DNA of 11,765 bases from Deltaproteobacteria bacterium UBA5799 (lineage in GTDB: Bacteria; Desulfobacterota; GWC2-55-46), in contig DIDN01000091.1 in the NCBI GenBank assembly GCA_002418185.1, forward strand, positions 1 through 11,765. Direction: 5' to 3'. A program made the position numbers and the translations under genes. Positions 1 through 5,649 of this stretch are shown here, in pieces. Within the stretch, counting starts at the first letter, position 1; the number at the start of each line of letters is the position of its first letter. The notes beneath the pieces were generated by a model. The model searched no databases, had not been told where the DNA came from, and saw nothing but the letters and a program-made list of their open reading frames with translations.

Positions 1-8
1 CTTATCTC

Positions 9-57
9 GCCCCGTCCCGGGGCTCGGCATTCAATTTTTGCTGTCCTGCAAAAATTG
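9..57. repeat. Two adjacent intergenic hairpins
   Basis: Two perfect inverted repeats lie side by side. The first is GCCCCG / CGGGGC (9-14 and 18-23, 3-nt loop). The second is CAATTTTTGC / GCAAAAATTG (32-41 and 48-57, loop TGTCCT). Neither is followed by a T-run on the plus strand, so a plus-strand terminator is not supported. They may be the edge of an intergenic repeat or the 3' end of an upstream transcript; the window starts too close to decide. Nothing coding is visible in 1-180. Confidence 0.5.
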
Positions 58-127
58 TCGTCGCCTCCGGCTCCTCGGAACGACCGGCGGCTTCCAATCA
101 ACAAAACCGGATTCCCGGGCTGACAAA

Positions 128-180
128 GGCAACCTCTTGCAGGTTGCGGAAAATACTCAAGATCGATTTCAGGGGTTGCC
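128..180 (+). promoter_or_regulatory. Aconitase leader with alternative pairings and RBS
   Basis: The Shine-Dalgarno AGGGG (171-175) lies 5 nt before the ATG at 181. The segment from 128 can pair in two exclusive ways. Locally, GCAACCT (129-135) pairs with AGGTTGC (141-147) around a 5-nt loop. Distally, GGCAACCTCT (128-137) pairs with AGGGGTTGCC (171-180) over 10 bp with one G-U pair, covering the whole Shine-Dalgarno up to the start codon. The pairings are read directly from the sequence; any regulatory role is inference. I found no convincing -35/-10 pair in 1-180. Confidence 0.4.
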
Positions 181-2157
181 ATGAACAGAAGCCTCGCGAG
201 AAAACTCATCGAGTCCCACATGGTATCCGGCAGGTGGTCGCCGGGGTCTGAGATAGCGATAAGGATAGACCAGACCCTCACGCAGGACGCGACCGGCACG
301 CTCGTCTATCTCGAGTTCGAGTCCCTGGGCCTGGACTCCGTGCAGACCGAGCTCTCGGCGAGCTACGTGGACCACAACATATTGCAGACCGACTTCAGGA
401 ACGCCGACGACCACAGGTTCCTCATGACCGCCGCCCTCAGGCACGGCGTCTACTTCTCGCCTCCGGGGAACGGCGTGTCGCACCCCGTGCACATGGAGCG
501 TTTCGGGGCTCCCGGGAAGACGCTCCTCGGCGCGGACAGCCACACCTCCACCGCAGGGGCGCTCGGCATGCTTGCCATAGGCGCGGGAGGCCTGGACGTG
601 GCGCTCGCAATGGCAGGGGAGCCTTTCCACATGAAGGTCCCGAGGGTCATGGGGGTCCGGCTTGCCAGGAAGCTCAAGCCCTGGGTCTCGGCCAAGGACA
701 TAATACTCGAGATGCTAAGACGCCACAGCGTAAGAGGCGGGGTCGGCAAGATCATCGAATACTGGGGGCCGGGGGTAAAGACCCTTACCGCGACCGACAG
801 GGCGACCATCGCCAACATGGGGGCAGAGCTCGGCGCGACAGCGACCGTATTCCCCTCCGACGCCATGACCAGGGACTTCCTCGAACGCCACGGGAGGGTG
901 GGAGAGTGGGTCCCCCTCGAAGCTGACCCCAATGCCGAATACGACGAGGCCGACGAGATCGACCTCGCGCTCCTTGAGCCGCTCATTGCCTGCCCGAGCT
1001 CGCCCGACAACGTACGGAAGGTATCGGAGGTCGAGGGCATGCCGGTAGCGCAGGTCATAGTCGGCTCGTCCGTCAACTTCTCCTTCAAGGACATGATGGT
1101 CGTGAGCAAGGCGGTGAGGGGGAGGACCGCATACCCGGGCCTGAGCTTCGAGGTCAATCCCGGGAGCAGGACGGTACTCGAGAATATCGAGCGGGCTGGC
1201 GGCTCGGAACTCCTCGCACACGCGGGCGCGAGGGTGCACCAGTCCGGCTGCCTCGGCTGCATAGGCATGGGGCAGGCCCCTCCGACAAAGGCCGCGTCCG
1301 TGAGGACCTTTCCGAGGAACTTCAAGGGCCGCAGCGGCACCGAGGACGACTACGTCTATCTCTCGAGCCCGGAGACGGCGGTCGCTGCCGCTCTCTCGGG
1401 GCGCATAACCGACCCGAGGAAGCTCGGCCCCTACCCGAGGGTCGTGGAGCCCAAGAGGTACCGCTATAACGATTCCATAATACTCAAGCCCCTCCCGCCC
1501 GTGGAAAGGGCCGGGGTGGAGGTGGTAAGGGGGCCTAACATCGCCCCCTTCCCCCTTTTCGACGCGCTGCCCGAATCATACGAGGCCAGGGTGCTCATAA
1601 AGCTCGGCGACAACGTCTCTACCGACGACATCCTTCCGGCAGGGAACAGGGTCCTCCCCTTCAGGTCGAACATACCGAAGATAAGCGACTTCGTACTCGA
1701 AAGGCTGGACAGGCAGTTCAGCAAAAGGTGCATGGAGAGCGGAGGAGGGATAATCGCAGCTGGGGAGAACTACGGGCAGGGGTCTTCGAGGGAGCACGCG
1801 GCCATAGCCCCCAGGTACCTCGGCGTAAGGATAAAGGCCGCCGTGAGCTTTGCGCGCATACACAGGGCCAACCTCATAAACTTCGGCGTCCTGCCCCTCG
1901 TATTCGCTGACCCGTCCGATTACAAGGCCCTCGAAGAGGGGCAGACGCTCGTGTTCACGGACATCCGCAAGGCCGTAGAGTCCTCGGACGAGATAGTGGG
2001 CGTCGTGAAGGAGAGCGGCAGGGGTTTCAGGTTCTCGATAAATTTAAGCGGCAGGGAGCGCGAAAGCGTCCTTGAAGGCGGGCTCCTCAACCGCATACGG
2101 AAAGAGAGGGGGCTTAAGCGCGCCCAACAAGGCCGGGAGGCCGCGCCGAGCAAATAA
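181..2157 (+). CDS. Aconitate hydratase, Aquifex-type
   Basis: Predicted aconitase, 658 aa, cytoplasmic, interconverting citrate and isocitrate via cis-aconitate in the TCA cycle. The N-terminal catalytic region (about 1-420) carries DQTLTQDATGT (30-40), the SHTS motif (120-123), and the GCLGC motif with C357 and C360, which match the paired cluster cysteines of aconitases. The C-terminal swivel domain (about 468-620) carries GDNVSTDDI (477-485) and GSSREHA (534-540), the substrate-binding loop. The length and GSSxN form fit, from memory, the short 'Aquifex-type' aconitase family rather than the roughly 890-aa AcnA or AcnB. At the place of the usual GSCTN, which supplies the third cluster cysteine, the sequence reads GSSVN, with S297 in the cysteine position; C271 lies about 25 residues upstream. 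Start chosen at ATG 181 because of AGGGG 5 nt upstream. The gene ends 2 nt before a strong hairpin and stands alone. A relative acting on another hydroxy-tricarboxylate (homoaconitate-like) cannot be excluded. Confidence 0.9.
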   Translation: MNRSLARKLIESHMVSGRWSPGSEIAIRIDQTLTQDATGTLVYLEFESLGLDSVQTELSASYVDHNILQTDFRNADDHRFLMTAALRHGVYFSPPGNGVSHPVHMERFGAPGKTLLGADSHTSTAGALGMLAIGAGGLDVALAMAGEPFHMKVPRVMGVRLARKLKPWVSAKDIILEMLRRHSVRGGVGKIIEYWGPGVKTLTATDRATIANMGAELGATATVFPSDAMTRDFLERHGRVGEWVPLEADPNAEYDEADEIDLALLEPLIACPSSPDNVRKVSEVEGMPVAQVIVGSSVNFSFKDMMVVSKAVRGRTAYPGLSFEVNPGSRTVLENIERAGGSELLAHAGARVHQSGCLGCIGMGQAPPTKAASVRTFPRNFKGRSGTEDDYVYLSSPETAVAAALSGRITDPRKLGPYPRVVEPKRYRYNDSIILKPLPPVERAGVEVVRGPNIAPFPLFDALPESYEARVLIKLGDNVSTDDILPAGNRVLPFRSNIPKISDFVLERLDRQFSKRCMESGGGIIAAGENYGQGSSREHAAIAPRYLGVRIKAAVSFARIHRANLINFGVLPLVFADPSDYKALEEGQTLVFTDIRKAVESSDEIVGVVKESGRGFRFSINLSGRERESVLEGGLLNRIRKERGLKRAQQGREAAPSK

Positions 2158-2159
2158 CA

Positions 2160-2194
2160 AACAAGGGCTCCCTCCTCTGGAGGGAGCCCTTGTT
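2160..2194. terminator. Bidirectional terminator between convergent genes
   Basis: A perfect 16-bp stem, AACAAGGGCTCCCTCC / GGAGGGAGCCCTTGTT, closes on the loop TCT. It sits 2 nt after the aconitase stop and 32 nt past the stop of the minus-strand small protein. On the minus strand the stem is followed by the T-rich run TGTTATTTG, typical of an intrinsic terminator. On the plus strand it is followed by GGCATGG, so termination of the aconitase transcript is less certain, though the stem would protect its 3' end. Confidence 0.8.
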
Positions 2195-2226
2195 GGCATG
2201 GCGGAAATATATTTGGAGTAGACGGG

Positions 2227-2559
2227 TTACTTCTTCATCTTCTCCTTCTTTTCCTTCATCTTCTCCTGCTTCATTTCCATCATGCCCCGGTGCTTGTCCA
2301 TCATTTCGTCAATCTTCTCTATCATCTCGTCAAGCCTCTTCTTCTGGGCGTCCGTGGCCTGGTGGTTCAGGTCCCTGAGTATGACCATAGTCTCCTTCAT
2401 CATGCCCATGACGTCCTCGTGCATCTGCAGGCGGTCCTTCATGGTATGGCCGGCGGTCATGCCGTCCTGTCCCGTCCCGCTGCCCTGGCCCGCAAGGGCA
2501 GGAGTGCCTGAAAGAGCGCCTGCCAGGATTGCGGCAACAAAAAACACCAGAATTTTCAT
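2227..2559 (-). CDS. Small Met-rich secreted protein, function unknown
   Basis: I do not recognise the family. The 110-aa product starts with a Sec signal peptide (MKILVFFVAAILAG..., likely cut after ALA at residue 23). The predicted 87-aa mature part is highly charged and almost surely helical: after a Gly-rich linker it has repeated M/E/K/D heptad-like segments and a lysine-rich tail (KEKKEKMKK). It holds 15 methionines and 4 histidines and no cysteine. The start at 2559 is preferred over an in-frame ATG at 2589 because AAGGAGGT (2566-2573) lies 6 nt upstream and the signal peptide begins there. It lies 35 nt behind the peroxidase gene on the same strand, so co-transcription is likely, ending at the hairpin at 2160-2194. 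Possible roles (inference only): periplasmic metal binding through Met/His, or a Spy/CpxP-like helical chaperone. No hallmark motif of those families was seen. Confidence 0.8.
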   Translation of the reverse strand: MKILVFFVAAILAGALSGTPALAGQGSGTGQDGMTAGHTMKDRLQMHEDVMGMMKETMVILRDLNHQATDAQKKRLDEMIEKIDEMMDKHRGMMEMKQEKMKEKKEKMKK

Positions 2560-2594
2560 TTTCGATACCTCCTTGGGGTTTTTATGCAACCTGG

Positions 2595-3539
2595 CTAAGG
2601 GAGCACCGGGACGTCGACCCTCGGCATCTCGCCCGTGAGGGTCCTCAGGAACTCGGTTATGAGCGCCGCCTCCTTGTCGGTCGCCTGTACGCCGAGCATC
2701 TCCCTGCTCATTATCTTAACGGCGTCCGAAAGAGAGGCGACCGAGCCGTTATTGAAGTAGGGGTATGTGAGGGCCACGTTCCGGAGCGTCTGCACCCTGA
2801 ACTTGTACTTGTCATCCTCGTTGCCGGTCACCTCGAACCTCCCCAGGTCGGTCGAGCCGGGCACCTGTATCCTGAAAAAGCCCCCGTTCGTGAAGTTGGG
2901 CCCGTTGTGGCATGCGGTGCAGCCCTTGTTCCTGAAAAGCTCCCATCCCTTTTTGGCGTCCGCGCTTATCGCGCCCTCGTCGCCCATGAGGAACCTGTCA
3001 AAGGGCGAGTTGGTTGTTATGAGCGTCCTTTCGAACGCGGCCATGGCCTTGGCCGTGTTCTCGGGCGTAACGGGGTCCTTGCCGCCGAATACCTGCTTGA
3101 ACCTCTCCGCGTAGGCCGGGATGGCCTTGAGCTTCCTGACCATGTTTTCAAGGGTCTCGTTCATCTCTACCTCGGCCTGCACGGGCCCGAGCGCCTGCTC
3201 TTCCAGGGTAGCGGCCCTGCCGTCCCAGAACTGTGACGTAAGGAAGGCCGAGTTGAGGACCGTGGGCGTGTTCCTCGGCCCTGCCTGGTGCTTATGGCCG
3301 AGCGCGAGCGGCAGCCTGTCGGTGAACGCGAAGGCGGGGTTGTGGCACGAGGCGCAGCTTACCGCGCCTGTGGACGAAAGCCTCGGGTCGAAAAAGAGCA
3401 TCTTTCCGAGCTCGACCTTCTCTGAGGTCATGGTGTTGTCCGCCGGGATGGGCGGGACCGCCGGTAATAGCTCTGTTGCAGACGCCTCTGCCGACAGCGC
3501 GAAAATGAGCGCAAAGGCGGTCAGTACAGTTCTTTTCAT
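2595..3539 (-). CDS. Di-haem cytochrome c peroxidase
   Basis: Exported di-haem peroxidase of the CcpA/MauG superfamily, 314 aa, reducing periplasmic hydrogen peroxide to water with electrons from small c-type cytochromes or other donors. A Sec signal peptide covers about residues 1-21 (ending AEASA). Two haem-attachment motifs are present: CASCH (62-66, the N-terminal peroxidatic haem in the family) and CTACH (207-211, the electron-transfer haem). QFWDGRAATLEEQA (103-116) carries the tryptophan and catalytic glutamate region of bacterial peroxidases. LRNVALTYPYFNNGSV (252-267) followed by M277 fits the C-terminal loop that supplies the distal methionine of the second haem. Length is normal for the bacterial CCP family. 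GGAGGG lies just upstream of the ATG. The gene has its own promoter (3567-3595) and is followed by the small Met-rich secreted protein. A MauG-like or other di-haem oxidase is less likely given the intact peroxidase motifs. Confidence 0.93.
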   Translation of the reverse strand: MKRTVLTAFALIFALSAEASATELLPAVPPIPADNTMTSEKVELGKMLFFDPRLSSTGAVSCASCHNPAFAFTDRLPLALGHKHQAGPRNTPTVLNSAFLTSQFWDGRAATLEEQALGPVQAEVEMNETLENMVRKLKAIPAYAERFKQVFGGKDPVTPENTAKAMAAFERTLITTNSPFDRFLMGDEGAISADAKKGWELFRNKGCTACHNGPNFTNGGFFRIQVPGSTDLGRFEVTGNEDDKYKFRVQTLRNVALTYPYFNNGSVASLSDAVKIMSREMLGVQATDKEAALITEFLRTLTGEMPRVDVPVLP

Positions 3540-3543
3540 GGGT

Positions 3544-3592
3544 ACTCCCTCCGTCTATTTTCGGGAAATATATCGTAAAGCACGGAGGGTGT
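3544..3592. promoter_or_regulatory. Inverted repeat across the peroxidase promoter
   Basis: The arms ACTCCCTCCGT (3544-3554) and ACGGAGGGTGT (3582-3592) are inverted copies over 11 bp with one mismatch, 38 bp apart. The right arm lies in the -35/-10 spacer and touches the -35. The left arm lies in the short leader and contains the Shine-Dalgarno. Only one arm would be transcribed, so an RNA hairpin is unlikely; a two-site operator is possible. Part of the similarity could come by chance from the GGAGGG Shine-Dalgarno. Confidence 0.35.
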
Positions 3593-3595
3593 CAA
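3567..3595 (-). promoter_or_regulatory. Sigma-70-type promoter of peroxidase operon
   Basis: On the minus strand, TTGACA (3590-3595, consensus -35) is separated by exactly 17 bp from TATATT (3567-3572, 5 of 6 match to -10). The predicted start of transcription is near 3560, giving a leader of about 20 nt. It lies in the 66-bp gap after the DUF362 gene, so the peroxidase can be transcribed independently. Confidence 0.75.
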
Positions 3596-3605
3596 AGACG
3601 GGCCG

Positions 3606-4652
3606 TCAAAGCCCGATATTCTCCCTGATACCGGAGACAAGCCGTTCGAATTCCGCGCTGCCGCTCCCTGCTACAAGCTTCATCCCGCCTCTTCCCCTGC
3701 CCAGGCCGAGCTCTATGGCCCTTATTATCTGCCTCTGCTCCCAGACTGGCCTTGAGGTGACCGGCTCCCACATGCCGAACGACCTTATCAGCCCGAGCCC
3801 CGCTACGTCCGCCGCAATTCTATCCCCGCTCGCGATTATGAGGCCTGTTTCGGCAGGCGTCCCCTTCCAGGGGCCGCCTGCTATCATGGAAACCGTCCCG
3901 TCTGCAATGTTGAGCTCCGGGGCATATGCCGCGTTGAACTCCGCGATGAGCTCCTCCCAATGAGAGGGGCCGATGAGATAGGGGCGCTGGCGGAGGTGGG
4001 TGCAGCCGATGAAGTTCTTGAGGGCAATGGAGTAGCTCGCGGACCTGTGCGTCTTTATTACAGGCATGTTTATTATGACGTCGGGCCTGTAAATCCACTC
4101 GGTAACGTAGGCCTCGCTTATGTGCCTTGTGCCTTCGAGAGGGACCGAGTACCACTCGAAGTCCTCGAATATGACGACCTCTGCGCCGTTGTCGGACGCG
4201 GCCTTCAATATGCCGTTCCGGTCCATGTTCCGCCTGGTGGATATGGTCCTCAAGGCGGACATGTCGCCTACATAGACCTTTTTGGCCCCGCGCCTTGAAA
4301 CCGCCCTTACGACCGCCCCGACCACCTCGGGGTTGGTCGTTGCCGGGTTCGCCTCGCCTGATACGACGTTGGGTTTAAGGAGTACGGTCTTCCCTGAGAG
4401 GCCGAGCCTGTCAAAGCCGCCGATGAGGTCGACAGCCCCCTCGACCATCTCGTCGACGGTCTCCCCCGTGGCCGCGGACACGAGGGACGCGCCACCCTCG
4501 GTAAAGGCGTTCTCGCGTAGCCTCGGCTCCCTCCTCGTCCTCGGCCTCGTGAAGACCTCGGCCATAACGGGCATCTCCCCCCACAGGAGGAGCGCGCCCG
4601 ATGCTGCCATGGCCTTGAGGGCCGTGCGCCTGGTATGCCTTTGAGAGTCCAT
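3606..4652 (-). CDS. Tat-exported DUF362 domain protein
   Basis: DUF362-family protein, 348 aa; the biochemical function is not established. The N-terminus has a twin-arginine signal (TRRTALKAMAASGALLLW, residues 7-24) with cleavage likely near AMAE or VMAE (about 31), implying export in folded form. The DUF362 core shows KTVLLKPNVVSG (88-99), ATTNPEVVGA (104-113), YVGDMSA (127-133), INMPVIKTH (194-202) and LKNFIG (211-216), matching the family pattern. No ferredoxin-type 4Fe-4S cysteine motif is present, unlike many longer DUF362 proteins; only one cysteine (C217) is seen. The ATG at 4652 has no good Shine-Dalgarno but begins the Tat signal directly, and an extended -10 box lies 33-41 bp upstream. 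The gene is flanked by the peroxidase downstream and a palindromic repeat upstream. A link to periplasmic redox chemistry is suggested only by the Tat signal and the neighbouring peroxidase. Confidence 0.85.
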   Translation of the reverse strand: MDSQRHTRRTALKAMAASGALLLWGEMPVMAEVFTRPRTRREPRLRENAFTEGGASLVSAATGETVDEMVEGAVDLIGGFDRLGLSGKTVLLKPNVVSGEANPATTNPEVVGAVVRAVSRRGAKKVYVGDMSALRTISTRRNMDRNGILKAASDNGAEVVIFEDFEWYSVPLEGTRHISEAYVTEWIYRPDVIINMPVIKTHRSASYSIALKNFIGCTHLRQRPYLIGPSHWEELIAEFNAAYAPELNIADGTVSMIAGGPWKGTPAETGLIIASGDRIAADVAGLGLIRSFGMWEPVTSRPVWEQRQIIRAIELGLGRGRGGMKLVAGSGSAEFERLVSGIRENIGL

Positions 4653-4684
4653 AAGTTAATGTCCGGTCAGGTCGTGACAATATC

Positions 4685-4693
4685 AGTATAGCA
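4685..4693 (-). promoter_or_regulatory. Extended -10 promoter of DUF362 gene
   Basis: On the minus strand the sequence TGCTATACT gives a TGn extension plus a 5-of-6 -10 hexamer (TATACT, 4685-4690). No good -35 is present at 16-18 bp, as is usual for extended -10 promoters. Transcription would start near 4678, about 26 nt before the ATG. Confidence 0.5.
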
Positions 4694-4730
4694 GGTTTGA
4701 CAGTTGCCGGAAAAAACTCAACGCACGTTC

Positions 4731-4849
4731 AGGCTGCTCAAAAAGCCCAGGATGTTAGGAGTCTAAAATGAGGGAGGAGGCGTACTTTCCTGTACGCCGG
4801 AGGTCCAATTTTAAAGACGACGCCGCAGATTGGGATTTTTGAACGGCCT
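4731..4849. repeat. 119-bp imperfect palindromic intergenic repeat
   Basis: The ends are inverted copies: AGGCTGCTCAAAAAGCCCA at the left, and AAGGCCGTTCAAAAATCCCA when the right end is read in reverse complement. TAAAAT occurs in both arms. The centre is a perfect hairpin, GGCGTAC / GTACGCC (4779-4785 and 4792-4798), with loop TTTCCT. The right end abuts the TAA of the phosphatase gene. From memory, elements with the same layout (terminal GGCTGTTCAAAAAG-like ends, a central GGCGTAC hairpin, an internal CGCCGCAGAT) recur in deltaproteobacterial genomes. It carries no gene. As RNA it would form a long stem at the 3' end of the phosphatase transcript. Confidence 0.75.
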
Positions 4850-5497
4850 TTACCCGATGGCATTCCTGAGGGAGGGAAAGTCGTCGACTATGATGTCGCA
4901 TCCCGCTGTCGCAAGCTCTCCCCTGCCCCTGAAACCGTAGGAGACGCCTACGGTAAAAGCGCCCGCGGCCTTCCCTGCCTCGCAGTCCACGGGGCTGTCG
5001 CCGACTACCGCCGTCCTCTCGGGCCTGCACGACAACTCCCTCATGGCCCTCTCTATGGGCTCCGGGTGGGGCTTCTTGTTGGGGAGCGAGTCGCCGCCGA
5101 GTACGAGCGGGAAGAACCTCCTGAGGCCGAAACTGTCGAGGATTCTCTCGGCCAGGCCGAAAGGCTTGTTCGTCACGACGGCCATCTTCTTTCCGGCCTC
5201 GTTGAAGTGGCCGACCGTGTCCTCCACCCCGTGGTAGAGTCGGGTCTTTACGACGAGGTGCCCGCCGTAGATGTCGAGGAACCTGAGCCGCGCCTCGGCT
5301 ATCCTTTCCTCGCTCTCATCGGGCATGAGCTTCTGGAGCAGCGGCTTAACACCCCAGCCGATGTGGCCTATTATCTCCCGGGGCTCCATTTCCGCGCGCC
5401 CCATTGCTGAAAGGGTCCTGTTGGCCGACCAGGCGATGTCCTCGCTCGAATCTATGAGGGTGCCGTCAAGGTCGAAGATGATGAGGTCCGTTTCCAT
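4850..5497 (-). CDS. HAD hydrolase, phosphoglycolate phosphatase-like
   Basis: Cytoplasmic HAD-superfamily phosphatase, 215 aa, probably phosphoglycolate phosphatase (2-phosphoglycolate to glycolate). All four HAD motifs are visible: FDLDGTL (8-14, nucleophile D9 and acid D11), VVTNK (107-111, threonine T109), the lysine in NKKPHPEP (140-147), and GDSPVD (166-171). The helical cap between motifs I and II (about 16-95) fits the Gph/PGMB subfamily C1. The start at 5497 is chosen over an upstream in-frame extension because AGGGG stands just before it, the DLDGTL motif falls at the usual distance, and the predicted promoter (5529-5557) lies downstream of the longer start. Substrate specificity in this family is hard to predict: beta-phosphoglucomutase, pyrophosphatase PpaX or other small phosphatases are alternatives. 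The stop codon directly abuts a palindromic repeat. The gene is transcribed divergently from the MEMO gene. Confidence 0.85.
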   Translation of the reverse strand: METDLIIFDLDGTLIDSSEDIAWSANRTLSAMGRAEMEPREIIGHIGWGVKPLLQKLMPDESEERIAEARLRFLDIYGGHLVVKTRLYHGVEDTVGHFNEAGKKMAVVTNKPFGLAERILDSFGLRRFFPLVLGGDSLPNKKPHPEPIERAMRELSCRPERTAVVGDSPVDCEAGKAAGAFTVGVSYGFRGRGELATAGCDIIVDDFPSLRNAIG

Positions 5498-5528
5498 ATA
5501 TCCCCTTTTTGCGGCGATTCCGGGGTGC

Positions 5529-5557
5529 AGTATAACACAACCCAAAGCCGCTGTGAA
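5529..5557 (-). promoter_or_regulatory. Promoter of the HAD phosphatase gene
   Basis: On the minus strand, TTCACA (5552-5557, 5 of 6) and TATACT (5529-5534, 5 of 6) are separated by 17 bp. Transcription would start near 5522, about 25 nt before the ATG at 5497. Confidence 0.65.
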
Positions 5558-5559
5558 TA

Positions 5560-5572
5560 CGCGCAAAGCGCG
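5560..5572. promoter_or_regulatory. Palindrome between divergent promoters
   Basis: CGCGC-AAA-GCGCG is a perfect 5-3-5 inverted repeat lying between the two facing -35 boxes (5557 and 5593). Its position fits an operator controlling either gene, but short GC palindromes are common in GC-rich DNA. Confidence 0.25.
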
Positions 5573-5592
5573 CCGCATTGCGGGCTTACGAC

Positions 5593-5621
5593 TTTACATT
5601 CCGGGCAGCGTCTGTTAATAT
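5593..5621 (+). promoter_or_regulatory. Promoter of the MEMO-like gene
   Basis: TTTACA (5593-5598, 5 of 6) and TAATAT (5616-5621, 4 of 6) are separated by 17 bp. Transcription would start near 5628, leaving a short leader with AAGAGG (5634-5639) before the ATG at 5650. Confidence 0.55.
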
Positions 5622-5649
5622 CGTTAGCCGCTTAAGAGGCGAAATCGTC

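Noticed and set aside
450..1340. Long minus-strand open frame inside the aconitase gene
   Set aside because: It lies wholly antisense to a well-supported enzyme, has no recognisable motif, and arises from GC-rich codon bias.
3597..3607. Short palindrome GACGGCCCGTC at the DUF362 stop as a terminator
   Set aside because: The stem is only 4-5 bp and the following T-run is 3 nt; too weak to call.
5578..5649. N-terminal extension of the MEMO-like protein from a TTG
   Set aside because: The extension covers the predicted promoter and is not part of the family; 5650 has a ribosome-binding site.
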